Origin: Bacteroidaceae bacterium
Lineage (GTDB): Bacteria > Bacteroidota > Bacteroidia > Bacteroidales > Bacteroidaceae
DNA: 5,590 bases
Assembly: GCA_017633615.1 (NCBI GenBank)
Contig: JAGBPB010000032.1
Span: 1 to 5,590, forward strand
Reading direction: 5' to 3'
The position numbers were made by a program, and so were the translations under genes. The notes under the pieces are model-generated. The model saw only the letters and a list, made by a program, of their open reading frames with translations, made no database searches and had not been told where the DNA came from. This document shows, one piece after another, positions 1 to 5,465 of this stretch (its first letter is position 1; the number at the start of each line of letters is the position of its first letter).

Positions 1-1
1 G

Positions 2-673
2 ATTGCACACCGCAGGAATATACCGTTGATAGCCGATTCAACGGTTATTCCTTTTACAGAGACATCCCTAAAGGACCTGGGTGTGGATATCGAGGTCCTG
101 TCAAGCACCAAGTATCTGTCGGGCGGAGGCACATCACTGGGTGGTCTGGTGATTGACTACGGTTCATTTCCGGAAATCAACAAACGTATCAAAGGTGACC
201 TTCTATTCAATATAGGTGCTTATATGAATCCTTATTCTGCTTATCAGCAGACACTTGGTCTGGAGACTCTTGATGTCCGCTATAAGCGTCAGGCCGCAAA
301 CGCACAGCATGTTGCCGAGGGGTTGACAGAAATTGACGGGATTGAACGTGTTACCTACATAGGACTTAAGGATAATCCCTTTTATGAGTTGGCACGCAAG
401 CAGTTCGGTCCCACATCGGGAGCTATGATTGCAATTGACCTGGCATCCAAGCAGGCGTGCTTCAGTTTCATTAATCGTCTCAAACTGATACATCGTGCCA
501 CGAACCTGTTTGACAGCCGTACACTGGCAATACATCCGGCATCTACCATTTTCGGCCTGTTCCCGGAGCGTCAGCTTGAGCAGATGGATGTCCGCCAGAC
601 AACGATACGTTTTTCAATAGGTCTTGAGGATCCGGATGATATTTTGGACGATATACGTCAGGCATTGAATTGA
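2..673 (+). CDS. metY: O-acetylhomoserine sulfhydrylase-like PLP enzyme (MetY family), 5'-truncated
   Basis: This is the C-terminal 223 residues of a Cys/Met-metabolism PLP enzyme; the reading frame is open to the window edge, so about half of a usual 400-430 residue protein is missing. TTG at 26 is an internal Leu codon, not a start. Visible: the Asp that pairs with the PLP pyridine nitrogen (IADST, codon 35-37), the Schiff-base lysine in SSTKYLSGGGTSLGG (codon 110-112), the GLETLDVRY helix, the IHPAST motif, and the C-terminal arginine in IRFSIGLEDPDDI that binds the substrate carboxylate. The GLETL and IHPAST blocks and the ending favour O-acetylhomoserine sulfhydrylase over cystathionine lyases, though the N-terminal specificity regions are outside the window. 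The family makes homocysteine from O-acetylhomoserine and a sulfide donor in the cytosol. Its position ahead of sulfur-carrier genes suggests the donor may be a protein thiocarboxylate. The next gene starts 22 bases downstream, probably in the same operon. Confidence 0.85.
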   Translation: MAHRRNIPLIADSTVIPFTETSLKDLGVDIEVLSSTKYLSGGGTSLGGLVIDYGSFPEINKRIKGDLLFNIGAYMNPYSAYQQTLGLETLDVRYKRQAANAQHVAEGLTEIDGIERVTYIGLKDNPFYELARKQFGPTSGAMIAIDLASKQACFSFINRLKLIHRATNLFDSRTLAIHPASTIFGLFPERQLEQMDVRQTTIRFSIGLEDPDDILDDIRQALN

Positions 674-695
674 GTAACAATAAACACAAAACGAT

Positions 696-1175
696 ATGGC
701 AGAGACAAAGAAACTGAGCATTATCGCTTTCAGCGGTGATTTTGACAAGCTGACAGCAGTATTCACATTGGGTACTGGTGCTGCAGCAGTAGGTTATGAG
801 GTGAATATATTCTTCACTTTCTGGGGTCTTGACGCTATCAAGATTAAGCAGGGACGCAGTTTTACCGGTGGTAACTGGCTGACAAAGATTTTTGGATTCA
901 TGATGGGTGGCCTCAAGGTAACTCCCACAAGCCGTTTCAACTTTCTGGGTGCAGGTCCAAGGATTTTCCGTGGCCTGATGCGCAAGAATAACGTGGCTAC
1001 TCTTGAGGAACTGGTTGAGGCTGCCAAGGCTCTGGGTATAAATTTCTATGCATGCGAGATGGCAATGCACGTACTGGGACTCAAAAAAGATGATTTTATT
1101 CCGGAAGTTAAGGATGTGCTGGGTGTGGCTTCATTCCTTAAACTGTCGGATGGTGGTGAAACACTGTTTATTTAA
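696..1175 (+). CDS. DsrE2-type sulfur-relay protein (DsrE/DsrF/DrsH-like)
   Basis: This is a complete 159-residue protein of the DsrE/DsrF/DrsH-like fold, closest by eye to the DsrE2 branch. It begins with a hydrophobic beta strand (KLSIIAFSGDFDKL), has the characteristic VNIFFTFWGLDAIK segment around residues 37-50, and ends with the block INFYACEMAMHVLGL near residues 115-129. Cys120 in that block is the only cysteine in the protein and occupies the conserved persulfide-carrying position of the family. The family passes sulfane sulfur between desulfurases or rhodaneses and TusA-type carriers; no enzymatic activity of its own is expected. The hydrophobic stretches are core strands or membrane-proximal segments, and no clear transmembrane helix is visible. 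The ATG at 696 follows an AT-rich leader with no Shine-Dalgarno. The tusA-like gene follows after 5 bases, an arrangement common for DsrE-TusA pairs. The exact donor and acceptor cannot be told from sequence. Confidence 0.87.
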   Translation: MAETKKLSIIAFSGDFDKLTAVFTLGTGAAAVGYEVNIFFTFWGLDAIKIKQGRSFTGGNWLTKIFGFMMGGLKVTPTSRFNFLGAGPRIFRGLMRKNNVATLEELVEAAKALGINFYACEMAMHVLGLKKDDFIPEVKDVLGVASFLKLSDGGETLFI

Positions 1176-1180
1176 TTGAT

Positions 1181-1405
1181 ATGGCTACAAAGATATTGGA
1201 TATAACAAAGGAACATTGCCCCATGACATTTGTCAAGACCAAGATAGAGCTGTCCAAGCTGCAGCCCGGTGATATCCTTGAGGTGCTGCTCTCTGAGGGC
1301 GAGCCTCTGGATAATGTACCACGCAATGCCAAAGAACAGGGATACAACGTAATCAGTGTAGAACATGTTGAAGGAACCACGCACAAGGTAATCATAAGGA
1401 AGTAA
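1181..1405 (+). CDS. TusA-family sulfur carrier protein
   Basis: This is a 74-residue protein with the TusA/SirA/YedF fold. The diagnostic CPMTFVKTKIEL motif begins at Cys13, the persulfide-accepting residue, and leads into the first helix. The following LQPGDILEVLLSEGEPLDNVP and the final VEHVEGTTHKVIIRK strands complete the usual beta-alpha-beta-alpha-beta-beta layout. The CPM-T-F variant differs from the CPxP of E. coli TusA and resembles TusA-like proteins found beside other sulfur-metabolism genes, so a role in tRNA thiolation should not be assumed. Length is normal for the family. TusA proteins accept sulfur from a cysteine desulfurase or a rhodanese and hand it on; the partners encoded here are the adjacent DsrE2-like protein and the cysteine desulfurase two genes downstream. 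The start ATG lies 5 bases after the dsrE stop, consistent with co-translation. Confidence 0.92.
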   Translation: MATKILDITKEHCPMTFVKTKIELSKLQPGDILEVLLSEGEPLDNVPRNAKEQGYNVISVEHVEGTTHKVIIRK

Positions 1406-1430
1406 CAACAAATAAAATCAGAAAAGGAAT

Positions 1431-2870
1431 ATGGCAGAATCTAATTTACAGCGCAGTGTGACTACTGCAACCGCCAGAAGACTGGCTACCACCACAAAGA
1501 CCGCCCCTCAGATGGGCAGTATAACACCCAGACTGCTTCTTAAACTGTTGCCTTGGGTACAGGTAAGCGGCGGAACATTCCGTGTTAACCGCACTAAGGT
1601 TGAACTGCGAAAGAATGACCGCCTTCCAATAGAGTATGTGAACGGCGTACCCTCATTTACAGCCAAGAACCTTAAGGCTATACCCTTGTTCTCGGAGTTT
1701 GACGACGGGATACTGGACCGACTGGTAAGTGCTTTTGAGGCACAGGAGGTTGCAGTTGACCAACTGTTCGTAGAAGAAGGTAAGGATAAACAGCGTTTCT
1801 TTATAGTAGCCAACGGCCAGGCAGAGGTTATCAGTAAGGGTCCCCATGGTGAGGAACTGCGGATAGCCCTGCTGGGCGATGGCGAGTATTTTGGTGAGGC
1901 TGACCTGCTTGACGAGCAGGAGTCAACCGTAAGCGTACGTGCCGTGACACCCACCGTGTTCCTGGGCCTCAAACTCAAGGAACTTATCAAGTTCATCAAG
2001 GAGGTGCCTGATTTCCGTGAAAAGTTTGAGAAGGCTGTTGATAAACAGCTGCGTCTCAAGGCATCGGTAAACGATAACGGAGAGAAACACATTGATCTGG
2101 TAAGCGGTCATGAGGAGGATAACATCATCCCCGAGACCTATATAGATTATGAGGAGAACCCCACAGAGTACTCACTCAATACATTGCAGACCGTAGTACG
2201 TGTACATACGCGTGTATCGGACCTCTACAATAATCCTTACAACCAGCTTGAGGAGCAGTTGCGCCTCTCTATTGAGAGCATCAAGGAGCGTCAGGAGTGG
2301 GAACTCATCAACAACCGTCAGTTCGGTCTGCTGGCAGCAGCCAACCCCGCTTACCGCATATCGGCCCGTTACGGAGCACCTACTCCCGATGACCTGGACG
2401 AGCTGTTGAGCCTGGTTTGGAAAGAGCCTGCATTCTTTGTGGCTCACCCGCGTGCCATAGCCGCCTTTGAGCGCGAGTGCACATGGCGCGGCGTCCCTCC
2501 TGTAACTACCGACCTGTTCGGTACCAAGGTGATACTGTGGCGTGGCGTACCCATCATTCCAAGTGACAAGGTTGAGGTTGAGGGTCAGTATCTGACCGGA
2601 CGTGGAGTAGGAACCACCAAGATAATTCTGGTACGTACCGGCGAGCACAACCAGGGCGTGATTGGACTGCATCAGAGCGGTATTCCCGGCGAGATTGCAC
2701 CCTCACTCAGCGCACGTCTGATGGGTCTGGACAAGTTCGGTGTTGCATCATACCTGCTTACCAAATATTTCTCCCTGGCCGCTCTCACAGATGACGCCAT
2801 TGCCGTCCTGGAGAACGTAGAGGTGGGTTATTATCATGATTATCAGCACAGGAATAAAGTAGAGAAGTGA
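1431..2870 (+). CDS. Family 2 encapsulin shell protein with inserted cNMP-binding-like domain (family 2B architecture)
   Basis: This 479-residue protein is an encapsulin nanocompartment shell subunit with an HK97-type capsid fold. The N-terminal arm (about 1-55) has the ATARRLATTTKTAPQ and ITPRLLLKLLPWVQV patterns seen in SrpI-type shells. Residues about 80-210 form an inserted cyclic-nucleotide-binding-like domain with a jelly-roll and the phosphate-cassette signature GEYFGEADLL (151-160). The capsid fold resumes at PETYIDYEENPTEYSL (234-249), followed by TRVSDLYNNP, IESIKERQEWELINN, GAPTPDDLDELLSLVWK, RGVPIIPSDK and the SLAALTDDAIAVLENV C-terminal block. SrpI-type family 2A shells are about 310 residues; the insertion accounts for the extra length. 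The phosphate cassette lacks the usual arginine, so nucleotide binding is doubtful. There is no helix-turn-helix, so it is not a CRP-type regulator. An AAGGA lies just upstream of ATG 1431. Its stop overlaps the start of the cysteine desulfurase gene, the expected cargo. Confidence 0.93.
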   Translation: MAESNLQRSVTTATARRLATTTKTAPQMGSITPRLLLKLLPWVQVSGGTFRVNRTKVELRKNDRLPIEYVNGVPSFTAKNLKAIPLFSEFDDGILDRLVSAFEAQEVAVDQLFVEEGKDKQRFFIVANGQAEVISKGPHGEELRIALLGDGEYFGEADLLDEQESTVSVRAVTPTVFLGLKLKELIKFIKEVPDFREKFEKAVDKQLRLKASVNDNGEKHIDLVSGHEEDNIIPETYIDYEENPTEYSLNTLQTVVRVHTRVSDLYNNPYNQLEEQLRLSIESIKERQEWELINNRQFGLLAAANPAYRISARYGAPTPDDLDELLSLVWKEPAFFVAHPRAIAAFERECTWRGVPPVTTDLFGTKVILWRGVPIIPSDKVEVEGQYLTGRGVGTTKIILVRTGEHNQGVIGLHQSGIPGEIAPSLSARLMGLDKFGVASYLLTKYFSLAALTDDAIAVLENVEVGYYHDYQHRNKVEK

Positions 2871-2872
2871 TG
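2868..2872 (+). promoter_or_regulatory. Shell/cargo stop-start overlap (TGATG)
   Basis: The shell gene stop TGA (2868-2870) shares its final A with the desulfurase ATG (2870-2872). No strong Shine-Dalgarno precedes this start, so translation of the cargo probably depends on ribosomes finishing the shell gene. This would keep shell and cargo synthesis linked; the regulatory effect is inferred. Confidence 0.7.
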
Positions 2873-3205
2873 CTCAACCTTACAGACATAAACAGTTTTC
2901 AGGCTCAGGATGACAGCGCGCTGGCTCTGTTGCGTGACCTGGCTGCCAAATACTGTCCGGAGGAGGCAAGGGAGATCCGTCAGAGCATACTGCCTGACGA
3001 GTCCCTTAATCTGGAGGAGCTGGAGGCCGGTTTCAGACAGCTGCTTGCCGGTGGAAGCGGATTCCCCGACGTGCCTTACCAGGGCAGGGGGGATGACGCT
3101 CCGGGGTCGGCCAGATATGTCCCGCAGGATAACGGATTCGGCATAGGGATACCCGAGACGCAGAAACTGCATGACCTCAACTACGATGAGGTTGATACCC
3201 TCAAT
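2870..3205 (+). other. Region encoding the putative encapsulation (cargo-loading) extension of the desulfurase
   Basis: These codons encode about residues 1-112 of the desulfurase, before the catalytic domain. The stretch is low in aromatic core residues. It carries acidic and leucine-rich helices (SALALLRDLAAKY; LNLEELEAGFRQLLAGG) and then a flexible segment rich in Gly, Pro, Asp and Gln. In the SrpI system an N-terminal disordered domain of the desulfurase is known to direct it into the shell. Assigning that role here rests on position, composition and the adjacent shell gene, not on a recognised peptide motif. Confidence 0.7.
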
Positions 3206-4432
3206 CCAGACCTGATCAAGAAGGATTTCCCGGTCCTTAACCAGAAGGTTAACGGTCATGACCTGGTATGGTTGGACAACGGCGCCACTACGCAGAAACC
3301 GGTTCAGGTGATAGACAAGATAAGTGACTATTACAGGAACTACAACAGCAACATACACCGTGGAGCGCACACCCTGGCGGCACGTGCCACCGATGCATAT
3401 GAGGAGGCACGTCAGAAAGTACAGCGTTTCATAAACGCCTCCAGCAGTGAGGAGATCATATTTGTGCGCGGTACCACCGAGGGCATCAACCTGGTAGCCC
3501 AGACATACGGACGCCAGTATCTGACACCCGGCGATGAGGTGATAGTATCGGAGCTGGACCATCATGCCAACATAGTACCCTGGCAGCAGGTGTGCCATGA
3601 GAAAGGCTGCACGCTCAAGGCTATCCCCACTGACCGTAACGGAGATCTGGTACTCTCGGAGTTTGAGCGTATCATCACGTCCCGCACACGGTTTGTCAGC
3701 GTGGGTCATGTTAACAACACGTTCGGTACCATCAATGACGTAAAGCGTATCATTGAGATAGCCCACTCGCATAACATACCCGTGCTCATAGACGGAGCGC
3801 AGAGCATTGCCCATACCAAGGTCGATGTACAGCAGCTGGGTGCCGATTTCTTTGTGTTCTCAGGTCATAAGATATACGGCCCCAACGGCATAGGCGTGGT
3901 CTATGGCCGCAAGGAGCTGCTGGACAAGATGCAGCCCTGGCAGGGAGGCGGCAACATGATAAAGGACGTGACCATAGAGCGTACCGAGTACAACGTGCCG
4001 CCCGCCCGTTTTGAGGCCGGCACTCCCAATGTGGCCGATGCCATCGGACTCGGAGCCGCACTGGACTACGTAAGCCGCATAGGTATCCGCAGCATTGAGC
4101 ACCATGAGCATCAGCTTACAGAGTATGCACGTGAGCAGCTCTCACAGATAAAAGGACTCACTCTGATAGGTGATCCCAAGAACCGTGTATCGGTAGTGAG
4201 TTTTGTGCTTGACGGTATACCGGTACCCGAGACCGGATCGCTTCTGGACAAGGAAGGCATAGCCGTACGTGCAGGGCACCACTGTGCACAGCCCGCCCTG
4301 CGTGCCCTGGGATATGAGATGAGTGTAAGACCTACATTTGCACTCTACAACACCCGTGAGGATGTGGATAAGCTGGTTATCGCCGTGCGTAAGATCATTG
4401 GCGAGAGCAGAAAACGTTCAATCAACAACTAA
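2870..4432 (+). CDS. SufS-type cysteine desulfurase with N-terminal encapsulin cargo-loading extension
   Basis: This 520-residue PLP enzyme converts L-cysteine to alanine and leaves a persulfide on its catalytic cysteine. The SufS-like (group II) catalytic domain starts near residue 115 (IKKDFPVLNQKVNG, WLDNGATTQKP). It shows NIHRGAHTLA, SELDHHANIVPW, the PLP-contacting Asp in LIDGAQSIAH (residue 308), the Schiff-base lysine in SGHKIYGPNGIG (Lys334), FEAGTPNV, and the catalytic cysteine in RAGHHCAQP (Cys472). SufS proteins are about 400 residues; the first 110 or so here are extra. They hold two probable amphipathic helices (about 14-60) followed by a Gly/Pro/Asp-rich linker (61-97), as expected for the disordered cargo-loading region of encapsulated cysteine desulfurases. 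ATG at 2870 overlaps the shell stop by one base; GTG at 2867 would add one residue and is less likely. The coupling suggests matched production with the shell. No SufE or SufU gene is nearby; the DsrE and TusA proteins are plausible persulfide acceptors. Confidence 0.94.
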   Translation: MLNLTDINSFQAQDDSALALLRDLAAKYCPEEAREIRQSILPDESLNLEELEAGFRQLLAGGSGFPDVPYQGRGDDAPGSARYVPQDNGFGIGIPETQKLHDLNYDEVDTLNPDLIKKDFPVLNQKVNGHDLVWLDNGATTQKPVQVIDKISDYYRNYNSNIHRGAHTLAARATDAYEEARQKVQRFINASSSEEIIFVRGTTEGINLVAQTYGRQYLTPGDEVIVSELDHHANIVPWQQVCHEKGCTLKAIPTDRNGDLVLSEFERIITSRTRFVSVGHVNNTFGTINDVKRIIEIAHSHNIPVLIDGAQSIAHTKVDVQQLGADFFVFSGHKIYGPNGIGVVYGRKELLDKMQPWQGGGNMIKDVTIERTEYNVPPARFEAGTPNVADAIGLGAALDYVSRIGIRSIEHHEHQLTEYAREQLSQIKGLTLIGDPKNRVSVVSFVLDGIPVPETGSLLDKEGIAVRAGHHCAQPALRALGYEMSVRPTFALYNTREDVDKLVIAVRKIIGESRKRSINN

Positions 4433-4440
4433 GACAAACT

Positions 4441-4653
4441 ATGGCAAAGATTCAAGTAAACGGTGAGGTGCAGGAGGTTCAGCTCCCGATCAACCTTACA
4501 GAACTGATAAGACAGAATAACGTACAGCAGCCCGAGATGGTCAGCGTACAGGTCAATGAGGATTTTGTGGACCGTTCGGAGTGGGACGGAACCCAGATCA
4601 AGGAGGGTGACAGTGTAGATTTTCTTTTCTTTATGGGAGGAGGTGCATTATGA
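4441..4653 (+). CDS. hcyS: ThiS/MoaD-like sulfur carrier with masked diglycine (HcyS-like)
   Basis: This 70-residue protein has a beta-grasp, ubiquitin-like fold of the ThiS/MoaD superfamily. It begins with AKIQVNGEVQEV, has a central VSVQVNEDFVDRSEW strand-turn, and ends EGDSVDFLFFMGGGAL. Ordinary ThiS, MoaD and CysO end exactly at Gly-Gly, which is adenylated and converted to a thiocarboxylate. Here the glycines (66-68) are followed by Ala69-Leu70, so the tail must be trimmed before activation. Carriers with such tails are known to work with a JAMM protease (HcyS/HcyD in Wolinella succinogenes methionine synthesis, QbsE/QbsD in thioquinolobactin synthesis), and a JAMM gene starts two genes downstream. 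With a MetY-like enzyme in the cluster and no thiazole or molybdopterin genes, the HcyS role is the best fit. The symbol is by analogy. Start ATG is 8 bases after the desulfurase stop; the 3' end overlaps the E1 gene by four bases. Confidence 0.87.
   Translation: MAKIQVNGEVQEVQLPINLTELIRQNNVQQPEMVSVQVNEDFVDRSEWDGTQIKEGDSVDFLFFMGGGAL
4638..4653 (+). promoter_or_regulatory. Strong Shine-Dalgarno (AGGAGGT) and ATGA overlap for the E1 gene
   Basis: AGGAGGT at 4638-4644 lies 5 bases before the ATG at 4650, which overlaps the carrier stop TGA (4651-4653). The same bases encode the triple glycine of the sulfur carrier tail, so the match may be a by-product of Gly codons. It does support the ATG at 4650 as the start and suggests coupled translation. 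Most other starts in this window have weak or no such signal. Confidence 0.6.
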
Positions 4654-5459
4654 TTGATTTTACTGAAGAACAGATACAACGCTATTCGAGGCATATTCTG
4701 CTGCAGGATGTAGGGGTTGAGGGCCAGGAAAAGATCCTTAACGCCCGTGTCCTGGTGGTGGGTGCCGGCGGACTGGGCGCTCCCGTGAGCCTCTATCTGG
4801 CAGCTGCCGGAATAGGCCGTATAGGTATTGTCGATGCCGATACCGTTGATTTGAGTAACCTGCAGCGTCAGGTAATACACTTTACCAAGGATGTGGGCGT
4901 GGCCAAGGTGCTCAGCGCCAAGGAGAAGATCCAGGCCATCAATCCCGATGTCCAGGTGGACACTTACCGTGAATTCCTGGATTCCACAAACGCCCTTGAC
5001 ATAATCAAGGATTATGATTTCATTGTTGACGGAACCGATAACTTCCCCGTCAAGTTCCTTATAAACGATGCATGCGTGATGGCCGGCAAGCCCTTCTCAC
5101 ACGGCGGCATACTGCGCTTTAACGGCCAGACGTTCACCCATCTGCCCGGCACGGCATGCTACCGCTGCATGTTTAAGGAGCCGCCTCCAACAGGGGCAGT
5201 ACCCACCTGCTCGCAGGCCGGCGTACTGGGTGCCATTGCCGGAATGCTTGGAACCATCCAGGCAGCCGAGACGCTCAAGTACTTTACCGGTGTAGGCCAG
5301 CTGCTCACCGACCGTCTGCTCACATTCGATGCCAAGACCATGCAGTTCCGCACCATCCCGGTACGCAAGCGTGACAACTGCGCCATCTGCGGTGACAATC
5401 CCACCATCGACCATCTGATTGATTATGAACTGCCCGCGTGTGACATCAAGAAACACTGA
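4650..5459 (+). CDS. hcyF: MoeB/ThiF-family E1-like adenylyltransferase (HcyF-like)
   Basis: This 269-residue protein uses ATP to adenylate the C-terminal glycine of a ubiquitin-like sulfur carrier, the step before thiocarboxylate formation. It starts with the typical YSRHILLQDVGVEGQEKI segment. The nucleotide-binding glycine motif VGAGGLGAPVSLYLAAAGIG is at 37-56, followed by Asp62 in IVDADTVDLSNLQRQ with Arg73. DGTDNF holds Asp130, the conserved adenylation-site aspartate. The zinc-binding pairs CYRC (170, 173) and CAIC (244, 247) are intact. Cys187 in AVPTCSQAGVLG is at the position of the conserved cysteine in MoeB/ThiF proteins. The length fits E. coli MoeB (about 249); there is no C-terminal rhodanese domain, so sulfur must come from another protein, probably the TusA/DsrE/desulfurase set here. 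Immediate overlap with the carrier gene makes that carrier its likely substrate. MoeB or ThiF would be the generic automatic label; no molybdopterin or thiamine genes are in view. Confidence 0.9.
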   Translation: MIDFTEEQIQRYSRHILLQDVGVEGQEKILNARVLVVGAGGLGAPVSLYLAAAGIGRIGIVDADTVDLSNLQRQVIHFTKDVGVAKVLSAKEKIQAINPDVQVDTYREFLDSTNALDIIKDYDFIVDGTDNFPVKFLINDACVMAGKPFSHGGILRFNGQTFTHLPGTACYRCMFKEPPPTGAVPTCSQAGVLGAIAGMLGTIQAAETLKYFTGVGQLLTDRLLTFDAKTMQFRTIPVRKRDNCAICGDNPTIDHLIDYELPACDIKKH

Positions 5460-5465
5460 GAAGAG

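Noticed and set aside
1406..1430. Internal promoter before the shell gene
   Set aside because: The 25-base AT-rich gap is too short for a full Bacteroidota -33/-7 promoter outside coding sequence, and no clear TAnnTTTG box was seen.
1668..2060. The cNMP-binding-like domain as part of a CRP/FNR transcription regulator
   Set aside because: No helix-turn-helix follows; the flanking residues are the two parts of an encapsulin capsid fold in one uninterrupted frame.
1508..2092. Minus-strand open frame of 194 codons within the shell gene
   Set aside because: Serine/arginine-rich translation typical of an antisense shadow; no domain pattern, and the plus strand carries a clear encapsulin.
1431..2870. 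HK97-type capsid gene as evidence of a prophage
   Set aside because: No portal, terminase, protease or tail genes are present; neighbours are all sulfur metabolism, and the N-arm and C-terminal blocks match encapsulins.
2867..2872. GTG at 2867 as start of the desulfurase
   Set aside because: It gives only one extra residue, while the ATG at 2870 overlaps the shell stop in the usual coupled form.
2843..3814. Minus-strand open frame of 323 codons inside the desulfurase gene
   Set aside because: It lies wholly opposite a gene with complete catalytic motifs, its translation resembles no family, and long antisense frames are common opposite GC-rich coding sequence.
4441..5459. ThiS and ThiF (or MoaD and MoeB) of thiamine or molybdopterin synthesis
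   Set aside because: The carrier has a masked tail and no thiazole or molybdopterin genes are nearby; the JAMM gene and MetY point to a homocysteine-type pathway. Not fully excluded.
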